38,802 nt of DNA, taken from IMG/VR virus record IMGVR_UViG_3300012000_000058, positions 1 through 38,802 of that record; one strand, written 5' to 3'. The position numbers and the translations under genes were made by a program. The notes beneath the pieces were generated by a model. That model saw only the letters and a list, made by a program, of their open reading frames with translations. It was not told the DNA's origin and searched no databases. Origin of the DNA: a virus. Shown here one piece after another: positions 20,640-27,859 of this stretch. The first letter of the stretch is position 1. Every line of letters starts with the position of its first letter.

Positions 20640-21598
20640 TGAAAACTGCGTTAGTTACTGGTAGCTCTGGCTATCTTGGTAGTCATTTGTGTAAATATCT
20701 CAAGCAATCTGGATGGAATGTTGTTGCGATTGATATTGTCAGGCCAAAACATTCTTACTATGATGTTTTTCAATATATTGATGTTCGTAACCACGAAGTA
20801 ATCAATTATCTATTCCTCAAAACTAAAATTGATGCCGTGTTTCACATGGCTGGTCGAATTGAGATTGGAGAATCAATAAAGAATCCAACCGAGTTTTGGG
20901 AAGTAAATACTGGCGGAACTTGCACTATACTCAATGCTATGAAAAAGCATGGAGTGAAATATTTTGTGTATTCTTCTACCGCTGGTGTTTACAAGCCAGA
21001 TAGAATCAATAAGTTATTTGACATTCCAATTTCAGAGATGGATAATGTTACATTTGACCACAATCCATACTCAGCAAGTAAACTGGCTTCTGAAAATGCG
21101 ATAAAACAATCTGGTATCAATTATATGATATTCCGATACTTCAATTTAGCAGGTGCCGATGAAGAATTGGATATTGGTGAAAACCACGAGCCAGAAACCC
21201 ATCTAATTCCTAGAATCTTTCAGAATCTAAATAACTTTGAATTATACGGTGACGATTATGACACCGAGGATGGTTCTTGTGTCCGAGATTATGTTCATGT
21301 TACCGATGTTGCAAAGGCACACATTACGGGGTTAGCATACCTGATGAGTGGTGGGCAATCGGTACTAATGAATTTAGGAACAGGCAAAGGCCACTCTAAC
21401 CTTGAAATTATTAACTTAATAAAAAACAAACTTAACCTACCTGTAAAGTATACCGTAGTATCTCGCCGCCAAGGTGACCCCGATTCTCTGGTTGCCGATA
21501 TCAATCTTGCTCAGAAAGTATTGCAATTCAAGCCTAGGTATGATATAATGGATATATTACAAACAGCATATGATTGGCATCTAAAAAATGACAAATAG
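20639..21598 (+). CDS. UDP-glucose 4-epimerase-like SDR enzyme
   Basis: 319 residues, typical for GalE-type extended short-chain dehydrogenases. NAD-binding TGSSGYLG (7-14), catalytic SST (112-114), Y144 and K148 in NPYSASK, then RYFNLAGAD and CVRDYVHVTDVAKAH, both hallmarks of the GalE branch. It interconverts UDP-glucose and UDP-galactose or related sugars. The start overlaps the glycosyltransferase stop (TAATG), implying a shared pathway. Confidence 0.85.
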   Translation: MKTALVTGSSGYLGSHLCKYLKQSGWNVVAIDIVRPKHSYYDVFQYIDVRNHEVINYLFLKTKIDAVFHMAGRIEIGESIKNPTEFWEVNTGGTCTILNAMKKHGVKYFVYSSTAGVYKPDRINKLFDIPISEMDNVTFDHNPYSASKLASENAIKQSGINYMIFRYFNLAGADEELDIGENHEPETHLIPRIFQNLNNFELYGDDYDTEDGSCVRDYVHVTDVAKAHITGLAYLMSGGQSVLMNLGTGKGHSNLEIINLIKNKLNLPVKYTVVSRRQGDPDSLVADINLAQKVLQFKPRYDIMDILQTAYDWHLKNDK

Positions 21599-22163
21599 AA
21601 AAATTGACGATTCGGTAATTGACGCTGAAGATATCATTGGTCTTGGTTTACTTAAAAATCACACCCACTTTTTAATGGGTGAAATTGATGATGAAAATAT
21701 TGAGAAAGCTATCCGTTGGTTGCTCTATGAAAACATGGACAATTCCAATCCAGACAAAGTTTTAACAATCTATATCAATTCAACTGGTGGTAGTTTAACC
21801 GATGCTTTTGGTTTAATTGATGTAATGCAAAATTCTAATTTCGTGGTTCGCACTATTGCAATTGGTAATGTAATGAGTGCAGCCTTTCTAATATTCGCTG
21901 CTGGTGATAAAGGTGAACGCTATGTTGCAAAAAACACCAGTATTATGTGTCACCAATTTACTGATTCTATGGATGACAAATATCATAACATCAAAGCTGC
22001 TATGAAAGAAACTGAACATCTGAATAAGCGTATGGTTGATATTCTCACAGAAGCAACAGGTCTAGTACCAAGTAAAGTAAAAGCCAAACTTCTACCAGCA
22101 AGTGATGTTTACTTGACGGCTGAAGAATTGGTTGAATTTGGCGTAGCAGACCATATTTTGTAA
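21588..22163 (+). CDS. clpP: ClpP-like serine protease
   Basis: 191 residues. INSTGGSLTDAFGLIDVM (64-80) is the substrate-binding region, catalytic S97 lies in GNVMSAAF, H122 in MCHQF and D173 in ASDVYLTAEE, giving a complete Ser-His-Asp triad. ClpP forms a barrel that degrades proteins fed by Clp ATPases. No ATPase is seen here, so a host one would be used, or it acts in virion maturation. It may relate to the tmRNA at 30562, whose tagged products are ClpP substrates in bacteria; that link is inference. Confidence 0.85.
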   Translation: MTNRKIDDSVIDAEDIIGLGLLKNHTHFLMGEIDDENIEKAIRWLLYENMDNSNPDKVLTIYINSTGGSLTDAFGLIDVMQNSNFVVRTIAIGNVMSAAFLIFAAGDKGERYVAKNTSIMCHQFTDSMDDKYHNIKAAMKETEHLNKRMVDILTEATGLVPSKVKAKLLPASDVYLTAEELVEFGVADHIL

Positions 22164-22174
22164 CAGGTAATTGT

Positions 22175-22333
22175 ATGATAGGCGGCGGACAGAAATTTCT
22201 AAAACCAAAGAAATCCAAATTTAGAAAAAACTCTGATAAGGATACTCTTAAAGAGTTTAGGCAAAAAAACACGAAGCACCATGATAAGGCAACTTATCGC
22301 TTATTGAAGAAAGAGGAAGAAGATGTCAGTTAA
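22175..22333 (+). CDS. small basic protein
   Basis: 52 residues, Lys-rich throughout (KFLKPKKSKFRKNSDK) with an acidic end (KKEEEDVS). Probably nucleic-acid binding or disordered. It overlaps the next gene by 11 bases. No clear ribosome site. Confidence 0.5.
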   Translation: MIGGGQKFLKPKKSKFRKNSDKDTLKEFRQKNTKHHDKATYRLLKKEEEDVS

Positions 22334-22487
22334 ACAATTTATGGATCAAATCACCGAAATACAAAAGCGTATTGACCAACAATCTGGTGACATTGAAAGC
22401 TTAAAGAAGGAACTTGACCGCTTGAAGATAATGGCATTTGAAGAAGAAATGCGGGAAGAACACGACCAGCAGCTCCTGAAGGGATAA
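22323..22487 (+). CDS. small coiled-coil protein
   Basis: 54 residues with heptad-like spacing (MDQITEIQKRIDQQ, DIESLKKELDRLKIM) and an acidic end. GGAAGAAG ribosome site inside the previous gene. It ends just before promoter P6. Function unknown. Confidence 0.55.
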   Translation: MSVKQFMDQITEIQKRIDQQSGDIESLKKELDRLKIMAFEEEMREEHDQQLLKG

Positions 22488-22498
22488 GACTTGGACGC

Positions 22499-22551
22499 TG
22501 TTGTTTTTAAGCAACACTAGGGCTTGACTTTCCCACCAGTTATGTTACAAT
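22499..22551 (+). promoter_or_regulatory. early promoter P6 with upstream hairpin
   Basis: Hairpin TGTTG...CAACA (22499-22516), then TTGACT 22524-22529, a 16-base spacer and TACAAT 22546-22551. The spacer differs from the GGTTCGTG type. The predicted transcription start falls on or next to ATG 22559. Confidence 0.75.
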
Positions 22552-22558
22552 GGTGGGT

Positions 22559-22945
22559 ATGAGTGAAATACTAAAAGAAATTACTGTATGGCAGTCGGAC
22601 TTTTCAGTTCCAAACCATACTTACTTACTTGATTCTAAGGGCAACATTATCGCCCATGCTCGTGCTAGCGATGGCATTGTAGTGGAATCAAAATCAAAAA
22701 CGATTAAATTAGATAAGCGGTATCGTAAGTTTATCAAGGTTAATCATTCTGAATTATCCAAACTAATACCAAAAGATGATGGGCATGATTATAGCCTAAA
22801 AGTCGGTGTTCGCATTTTCAAAGTGAAATCTGGCAACCACGATTATAAGATTGAAGTGGCAGGTTCTAGTATTACCTGTTCTTGTATTGGTTTTGGTTAT
22901 CGTGGTAAATGTAAACACGCTGAAGCGGTGAGGGCTAAATTATGA
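22559..22945 (+). CDS. SWIM zinc-finger protein, probably leaderless
   Basis: 128 residues from ATG 22559; the in-frame ATG 22550 lies in the -10 box. The C terminus carries C107-x-C109 ... C118-x-H120 (ITCSCIGFGYRGKCKH), the SWIM zinc-finger signature, which mediates DNA or protein binding. The N-terminal 100 residues are beta-rich. The ATG is seven bases after the -10 box with no room for a ribosome site. ATGATG overlap with the next gene. Confidence 0.75.
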   Translation: MSEILKEITVWQSDFSVPNHTYLLDSKGNIIAHARASDGIVVESKSKTIKLDKRYRKFIKVNHSELSKLIPKDDGHDYSLKVGVRIFKVKSGNHDYKIEVAGSSITCSCIGFGYRGKCKHAEAVRAKL

Positions 22946-23298
22946 TGATTTATGTAAACAATCGGTCGCCTAAAAAATTGCGTATGCAAAGAAAAAAACA
23001 ATTGGCAAAAAAACAAGAGCAGTACCAAGAATGGCTTGCCAGTTTAGAAAAACTAAAACCTAATTTCGGTAAACCTGGAACAAAAAATATTGTGGCTTTG
23101 CAAAGTGGTAAAAGATTTGTCCGTGAAACACCACATTACGATTCATTGGAAACGATTGGAGGTGTCGCAACAAAGCCAGTTATGGGTAATGTCTATACTG
23201 GCGATAAGATGAAAGGGATTGGTACCTTGCATAAGTCCAATGCTGTGCCCATTTTCACGGATGAAGAGGCAATCGACCAAGCCAATATGCGGAGATAA
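22942..23298 (+). CDS. conserved-phage-type basic protein
   Basis: 118 residues. Basic N terminus (RSPKKLRMQRKKQLAKKQEQ), then KPNFGKPGTKNIVALQSG and a C-terminal block PVMGNVYTGDKMKGIGTLHKSNAVPIF that is shared with many T4-like phage proteins of unknown role. A nucleic-acid-linked function is plausible from the charge only. Confidence 0.7.
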   Translation: MMIYVNNRSPKKLRMQRKKQLAKKQEQYQEWLASLEKLKPNFGKPGTKNIVALQSGKRFVRETPHYDSLETIGGVATKPVMGNVYTGDKMKGIGTLHKSNAVPIFTDEEAIDQANMRR

Positions 23299-23351
23299 AA
23301 AAGTCAATGGAATCAAGAGCTTACAAAAAGTCAATGGAATCAAGAGCTTAC
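23298..23351 (+). repeat. exact tandem repeat, 2 x 27 bases, upstream of P7
   Basis: Two identical copies (23298-23324, 23325-23351) beginning AAAAAGTCAATGGAATCAAG. Each contains AATCAAGAGCTTA, the module that precedes the promoters at 11267 and 16058. The first copy overlaps the stop codon of the upstream gene. Likely a local duplication of the cassette's left part. Confidence 0.9.
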
Positions 23352-23354
23352 GGG

Positions 23355-23425
23355 TGTTGCGTGGAAGCAACAAACCCAAAAATAGTTGCCAAACCCCTTG
23401 ACACCTGCCTTGGTTCGTGTATAAT
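23355..23425 (+). promoter_or_regulatory. early promoter-plus-stem-loop cassette P7
   Basis: Hairpin TGTTGC-GTGGAA-GCAACA (23355-23372) flanked by GGG/CCC, then TTGACA 23398-23403, a 16-base spacer ending GGTTCGTG and TATAAT 23420-23425. The leader contains TTGTTGAGTTGATAAAGAA, as after P3. Confidence 0.85.
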
Positions 23426-23458
23426 GGATCTTGTTGAGTTGATAAAGAAAGCAAATTT

Positions 23459-24247
23459 ATGAAATTATTAAGCACTGGTAACCCAAAAGTATTAAAAGGT
23501 TTATCGCAAGGTTATAACACCTACATTCTACATTTGGCACCTGCTGACTTATCTGGTTTTAATACCTGTCCTAAAGCGACAGCAGGTTGTAAGGCAGCTT
23601 GCTTGAATACTGCTGGTCGTGGCGGTATGTTTAAAAAAGGTGCTACAACCAATACTATTCAAGAAGCTCGTATCCGTAAAACACAATTCTTTTTTGAAGA
23701 ACGAGCAGGTTTTATGGAATGGTTAGTTGCTGATATTAAATTAGCAATTAAACAATCGGCTAAAAAAGGTTTAATTCCTGTTTTTAGATTAAACGGTACA
23801 AGTGATTTATCTTGGGAAAAATATGAGGTTATTCGTGATGGAAAATTATATCGTAACATTTTTACTGCCTTTCCTGATGTCCAGTTTTATGATTATACCA
23901 AGGTTCTTGGTCGTAAAGTTGCGGACTTCAAAAATTACCATTTAACATTTTCAATGGCTGATGGTAATTACTTTGATTGTAAAGAAGCAGTAAAGCAAGG
24001 CATGAATATTGCTGTCGTATTTGGTATTAAAAAAGGTTCACCAATGCCTAACAAATTCTTTAATTACAATATGTCCGTTTTCAATGGTGATGAAAGTGAT
24101 TTACGGTTTTTGGATCCAAAGAATTCAATTATTGGTTTGTATGCTAAAGGTAAAGCAAAAAAAGATACCTCTGGCTTTGTGAAGTTTCCAATTGGTGAAG
24201 GTATACAATATCTTCCTATTATTAATGTAATGAAAAAGGCGGCTTAA
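23459..24247 (+). CDS. gp88-family protein (mycobacteriophage gene 88-like)
   Basis: 262 residues. CPKATAGCKAACLNTAGRGG (C37, C44, C48), then RIRKTQFFFEERAGF, FRLNGTSDLSWE and YDYTK match the GP88 family found in many phages. The three-cysteine cluster suggests a metal or iron-sulfur site. Enzymatic role unknown. First gene after P7; AAGAAAG ribosome site. Confidence 0.7.
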   Translation: MKLLSTGNPKVLKGLSQGYNTYILHLAPADLSGFNTCPKATAGCKAACLNTAGRGGMFKKGATTNTIQEARIRKTQFFFEERAGFMEWLVADIKLAIKQSAKKGLIPVFRLNGTSDLSWEKYEVIRDGKLYRNIFTAFPDVQFYDYTKVLGRKVADFKNYHLTFSMADGNYFDCKEAVKQGMNIAVVFGIKKGSPMPNKFFNYNMSVFNGDESDLRFLDPKNSIIGLYAKGKAKKDTSGFVKFPIGEGIQYLPIINVMKKAA

Positions 24248-24248
24248 T

Positions 24249-24425
24249 ATGCAAGTAGTTTATATTGTAAAATCATTCGGTCCCGAAAATGGGTATGTGA
24301 ATTTGAAAGCGTTTGCTGATATTGAAGATGCTGAAGCTTATCGTGCGGTTGTTGCAAAACAAATTCCTGATGGTATTGAAGATGAATGGGTTGAAATTGA
24401 AGATATGATGGTGGATTATGGTTAA
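24249..24425 (+). CDS. small acidic protein of unknown function
   Basis: 58 residues: a beta opening (MQVVYIVKSFGPENGYVNLK) and an acidic helix-rich remainder (EDEWVEIEDMMVDYG). Begins one base after the previous stop and overlaps the next by eight. No motif. Confidence 0.6.
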   Translation: MQVVYIVKSFGPENGYVNLKAFADIEDAEAYRAVVAKQIPDGIEDEWVEIEDMMVDYG

Positions 24426-24651
24426 TTTTGAACAGTTTAAAAAATCTGGTGTTTGTGCAATTTATCACCGAGTGCCAATTGATTATCTTGCTGAATTCCG
24501 TAAAGTGATGGCTCATCAAGGTAAGTTTTTTAAGATTAGATATCGTGGTCCCCGTTTTAATGTTCCTTCTGCTCGTTTTCGTGGTTGGAATAGTAAACAG
24601 TCCACTTGTTTGAAAGAAGATGCAATAGCATTTTCAGTTTATAATTATTAG
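24418..24651 (+). CDS. small basic protein of unknown function
   Basis: 77 residues, basic and aromatic (KIRYRGPRFNVPSARFRGWN), with a short helix IDYLAEFRKVMAHQGKFF before it. Ends TCLKEDAIAFSVYNY. Coupled to both neighbours. Its charge contrasts with the acidic gene before it, so the two could be partners; this is speculation. Confidence 0.6.
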   Translation: MVNFEQFKKSGVCAIYHRVPIDYLAEFRKVMAHQGKFFKIRYRGPRFNVPSARFRGWNSKQSTCLKEDAIAFSVYNY

Positions 24652-24659
24652 GAGTTATT

Positions 24660-25109
24660 ATGGGTACCAGAAGTTTAACATTCGTGTATAGTGAATCGGT
24701 AAAAGGCGAAAGAGCCGAACCAATTGTGAATATGTACCGCCAGTTTGATGGTTATCCATCTGGCCACGGTGCAGAGTTGGCCGAGTTTTTATCTGGTGGT
24801 AAAATTGTCAATGGCTTACGCTTTGGCGAAGAAGGCAAATTCTTTAATGGCATGGGCGATTTGGCTGCACAATTAGTTGCTAATTTCAAAAAAGAATCTG
24901 GTGGATTTTATTTGTATCCTGTAACCGCAGAAGATTGTGGTCAAGATTATGAATACCACATTTTGAATGTTGATGGTCAATTCAAAATTGAAGTGTATTA
25001 TTGTGGTTGTAATTTTTTCGGTATAAGTGGTGATTATGAGAGTGAAGTGGTATTCTCTGGATCATTACCCGAATTTGTAGATTTCTGTAATGTTGCCGAA
25101 ACAGCTTAA
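24660..25109 (+). CDS. conserved MGTRSLTF-type protein of unknown function
   Basis: 149 residues. It opens MGTRSLTFVYSE and has VNMYRQFDGYPSGHGAELAEFL at 23-44, a block seen in many phage and some bacterial hypothetical proteins. GGCG-rich middle (GGKIVNGLRFG) and a beta-rich C terminus with YYCGCNFFG. AGGAG ribosome site. No catalytic motif identified. Confidence 0.75.
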   Translation: MGTRSLTFVYSESVKGERAEPIVNMYRQFDGYPSGHGAELAEFLSGGKIVNGLRFGEEGKFFNGMGDLAAQLVANFKKESGGFYLYPVTAEDCGQDYEYHILNVDGQFKIEVYYCGCNFFGISGDYESEVVFSGSLPEFVDFCNVAETA

Positions 25110-25126
25110 CATTACCGAAAAAGCGC

Positions 25127-25155
25127 TTGACTTTCAGGCATATTTGTAGTATAAT
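25127..25155 (+). promoter_or_regulatory. promoter P8
   Basis: TTGACT 25127-25132, a 17-base spacer, TATAAT 25150-25155. The spacer lacks GGTTCGTG and there is no hairpin module. A good GGAG ribosome site follows. Confidence 0.75.
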
Positions 25156-25188
25156 GGTTGTTCCCTTAATTGATAATGGAGTTATGTG

Positions 25189-25581
25189 ATGGCAAAACCT
25201 GCTAAAAAAATGAAGTTGAAACCTTTCCAAAAATTATTGACAGTAATGATTTCTGGCAAGCCTGTAACAAAAGACGAGATTAATACTCTCCTTGGGCATG
25301 AGATTTTCATGTATCGTATTTCCACTTATATGTGGCATATCAAGACCCAAGCCAATGGTACTGTTAAAGTAATCAAAGATGGCCGTAAAGTTTCTGGTTA
25401 TCAGTTGATGAATGTTGACCAAGTTAAGGACTACATGAAGCGTGCTGGTGTGTTAGACGCTGGGTATGTTCCTTCTGCTAAACAAGTTGGCAAGTTGAAA
25501 GACTTGAAAGCAACCGAAGTTGCCAAAGAAGTTAAGGCACCAGTTGCTGAAGAAATGACAGTAACCGAAGTTACTGAGTAA
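25189..25581 (+). CDS. protein of unknown function
   Basis: 130 residues from ATG 25189 (GTG 25186 precedes it). Basic N terminus (MAKPAKKMKLKPFQKLL), a central domain with VTKDEINTLLGHEIFMYRISTYMWHIK that could be a small winged-helix-like fold, and a disordered Val/Glu/Thr tail. Likely DNA- or RNA-associated; not proven. Confidence 0.65.
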   Translation: MAKPAKKMKLKPFQKLLTVMISGKPVTKDEINTLLGHEIFMYRISTYMWHIKTQANGTVKVIKDGRKVSGYQLMNVDQVKDYMKRAGVLDAGYVPSAKQVGKLKDLKATEVAKEVKAPVAEEMTVTEVTE

Positions 25582-25592
25582 CCAGTTTGCTA

Positions 25593-25739
25593 ATGGGAGA
25601 GTTGCGGAAATTCATGCGAGCTTGTAAGTCGGAGATGCCGAGTATCTATGATACTGTAAAAATGGATCGTCCGCATTTAAAGTGCTCATACAGGCGAATT
25701 TCGCTCACCCTTAAACAACAGCACGATAGCTCGCTGTGA
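25593..25739 (+). other. ambiguous element: 48-codon ORF or structured RNA
   Basis: Bases 25582-25792 have no assigned gene. An open frame of 48 codons (start MGELRKFMRACKSEM) runs from ATG 25593 but has no clear ribosome site. The same bases also show pairing: TGCGGA with TCCGCA, hairpin AGTATC-TAT-GATACT, and GCGAGCT with AGCTCGC near 25733. Either a small gene or an RNA element; the sequence alone does not decide. Confidence 0.35.
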
Positions 25740-25792
25740 AGCGCCTTGAGTGTCCCTTAGCATTTTTCTAACATTTACAAAGTGAAATTATT

Positions 25793-26020
25793 ATGAGTTT
25801 ATTAAGTTTAAGTTTACGGCCTCTGATGGTATTTGATGCTTCAAATAATGAACATAGAAAATACTATGCTGACTTTGTAAAGCGTAAAACATGGGGATAT
25901 TGTCCAGTTAGATTTGTAATTGAAGGCAATGCCCAAACGGATTTAATTACACACATAGAACGGTGTTTGGTTGATTACTACACCATGAAAGAATTCAAAG
26001 TAAAGAATACATTAAGATGA
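25793..26020 (+). CDS. conserved-phage-type small protein
   Basis: 75 residues with RPLMVFDASNNEHRKYYADFVKRKTWGYCPVRFV, a pattern common to small T4-like phage proteins; the C-terminal part is helical (IERCLVDYYTMKEFKVK). Function unknown. ATGA overlap with the MazG-like gene. Confidence 0.7.
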   Translation: MSLLSLSLRPLMVFDASNNEHRKYYADFVKRKTWGYCPVRFVIEGNAQTDLITHIERCLVDYYTMKEFKVKNTLR

Positions 26021-26286
26021 ACAATAAAGAAAAAGAAATATTATTAATTGCTCAAGAGGAGTGTGCAGAAGTTACTCAAGCAATTAGTAAAATCTTTCGT
26101 TTTGGTTTTGAATCTCGGTGGCCAGAAGATGGCATTAACAATCGTAGCAGACTAGTTGAAGAAGTTGGTGATTTAGTTGCGATGATTAAATTGATGGGTG
26201 ATAATAATATTATTGACATTGACGAGGTAGCAAAAGCTGCTGAACGAAAAATAACCAAATTGAAAACTTGGTCGAGTATATTATGA
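26017..26286 (+). CDS. MazG-like nucleotide pyrophosphohydrolase
   Basis: 89 residues, the all-alpha NTP-pyrophosphatase core: EECAEVTQAISKIFRFG (E14, E15, E18) and EEVGDLVAMIKL (E49, D52), i.e. the acidic metal-binding EExxE and ExxD. These enzymes hydrolyse NTPs or dNTPs, or ppGpp-like nucleotides, to monophosphates. Phage MazG proteins are thought to adjust the host nucleotide pool; the substrate here is unknown. Confidence 0.8.
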   Translation: MNNKEKEILLIAQEECAEVTQAISKIFRFGFESRWPEDGINNRSRLVEEVGDLVAMIKLMGDNNIIDIDEVAKAAERKITKLKTWSSIL

Positions 26287-26450
26287 ACACATGGGCATTA
26301 GTATTATGGTTGGGTATGCCAACCAATTACAATGTGCATGACCAATTTGTGAATAAAGAACAATGTATAGAATCTCAAATCAGAATGACAAAGGCATTGA
26401 AACAAGTAAATTCAAAGCTTCATGCCGTTTGCAGACCTATACAGCGATAA
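26283..26450 (+). CDS. small protein of unknown function
   Basis: 55 residues from ATG 26283 (ATGA overlap). Aromatic N terminus (MNTWALVLWLGMPTNYNVHD) that might be a signal or membrane segment, then polar with two cysteines (EQCIESQ, HAVCRP). It overlaps the next gene by 22 bases. Confidence 0.5.
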   Translation: MNTWALVLWLGMPTNYNVHDQFVNKEQCIESQIRMTKALKQVNSKLHAVCRPIQR

Positions 26451-27145
26451 TTGGTTTGATGTTAGCATTTAATGCTAATGCGATAACAGGTGTCGGTGAA
26501 CATCGTTTTGGTCCCGAAACCGCAGAGAATGTTGCTTGTGAATTTGCAGAAGAAAAAGCCAAGCAAAATGCTTTAATCAAATTCAATGGTGAGTATGTGG
26601 ATGCCATGATTGAAGAAAATTGTCAAAGTGAAAATTGCAATTTTAATCGGCAAACCTTCAACAAAATTGAAGGCCATATAAAATCAATCTCGGATGTTAA
26701 AAGAGATATTGTAGTAGAGCGTGGTTATAAAGTTTGTGTGGTAACGATAAACGCTGATGTTCAAAAATTGAACAATGACATAAAGTTTATCATTGGTGGT
26801 AGTTTTAATTTGAAAGATGGTGCAGATATTACCTTTATCGGTTCGGTAAACAAAAAAGGTAATGTGTATTTGTATAATTACTATGACGGCAATTATAATA
26901 GAGTATTGAATACATGGATTGCCACACCAAACAGTAATTTTATGTTACCATCCGAACCATATAGAATGAAAGCACAAGTTCCAAATGGGCAAGTGCAATC
27001 AAAAGAGTTGTTGTTGTTTTTGTTTGTGACCAACGATGTGAATTTGAAAGATAGTTATACCGAAAATGAAATGAAATTTGTTATCTCTCAAATACCAAGT
27101 AATCAACGAAAAGTAATTACAAGGCACATCAATATTTTAAGGTAA
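26429..27145 (+). CDS. exported protein, DUF4384-like
   Basis: About 238 residues if it starts at TTG 26429, which places a signal peptide (TYTAIIGLMLAFNANA) at the N terminus; longer starts upstream lie inside the previous gene and would bury the signal. The mature part has ENCQSENCNFN (possible disulfides), VCVVTINADVQKL and, later, ADITFIGSVNKKGNVYLYNYY, which resembles the DUF4384 type of envelope proteins. It directly precedes a lipoprotein gene, and such pairs are usually bacterial envelope modules. Start is uncertain. Confidence 0.55.
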   Translation: MQTYTAIIGLMLAFNANAITGVGEHRFGPETAENVACEFAEEKAKQNALIKFNGEYVDAMIEENCQSENCNFNRQTFNKIEGHIKSISDVKRDIVVERGYKVCVVTINADVQKLNNDIKFIIGGSFNLKDGADITFIGSVNKKGNVYLYNYYDGNYNRVLNTWIATPNSNFMLPSEPYRMKAQVPNGQVQSKELLLFLFVTNDVNLKDSYTENEMKFVISQIPSNQRKVITRHINILR

Positions 27146-27151
27146 TATATT

Positions 27152-27859
27152 ATGAAAAAGAAGTTATTAGTAGCATTAGTTCCGTTAGTGATGTTGTCGG
27201 CTTGTGGTTCAAACCCACCTAAGACTGCTATGGATTCTAGCTCACTATTTGGTAAAGGTGCTAAGACTGGCGATTCTGTTCGTATGCCAGATTGGTATAT
27301 TGAAAAACCAAAAGAAGATGCCTTGTATTCCGTTGCAAGTGAATACTCTGCTGACCTCCAATTCTCGGTTGACAAAGCGATGTTATCGGCAAAGCGTGAG
27401 TTAGCCGCCAAATATTCGTCTTATGTATCAGCGATGATGAAAGACTTTACCGCAGAGATTGGTAATGCAGATGGAGTGAACCGTGATATTGAACGAACTA
27501 CTAAATTGCTGGTTGCACAAGTGAATTTAGTTGGCATCCAACGACCACAATTTGAAATTCGCCATGAAGGCCGTGGGTTCAGAACATTCGTGCAATTACG
27601 CTATTCATTAGATGATTCTAATCGGTTACTGATTGAGAAAATTCAAAATGACAAGAAGTTAGAAATGGCTTTGCGTAAATCGGCAGCATTCCGTGAACTT
27701 GAAGAATCAGTTAATAAAGTTAACAAGCAGAATGAACCAGTTATCGTAAGTCCTGTTCCGCCTGCTACAACCGATGAAACAGCTAAACCCGTATCATTCA
27801 AGGTAACACTTGATGATTCACCAAAGGTAGATAATACGCCTGTGAAAGTTAGCAATTGA
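27152..27859 (+). CDS. LPP20-like outer-membrane lipoprotein
   Basis: 235 residues. A lipoprotein signal peptide (MKKKLLVALVPLVMLSAC) with the lipobox LSAC, cut before C18. The mature domain has MPDWYIEKPKEDALYSVASEYS and a helical ELAAKYSSYVSAMM region, the LPP20-type layout. The C-terminal 60 residues are low-complexity (PVPPATTDET). Expected location: periplasm or outer membrane. It may alter the host envelope, e.g. superinfection exclusion, but no activity is shown. Confidence 0.7.
   Translation: MKKKLLVALVPLVMLSACGSNPPKTAMDSSSLFGKGAKTGDSVRMPDWYIEKPKEDALYSVASEYSADLQFSVDKAMLSAKRELAAKYSSYVSAMMKDFTAEIGNADGVNRDIERTTKLLVAQVNLVGIQRPQFEIRHEGRGFRTFVQLRYSLDDSNRLLIEKIQNDKKLEMALRKSAAFRELEESVNKVNKQNEPVIVSPVPPATTDETAKPVSFKVTLDDSPKVDNTPVKVSN

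Noticed and set aside
23298-23351. CRISPR-like array
   Set aside because: Only two copies, directly adjacent with no spacer, and the unit is part of a promoter cassette.
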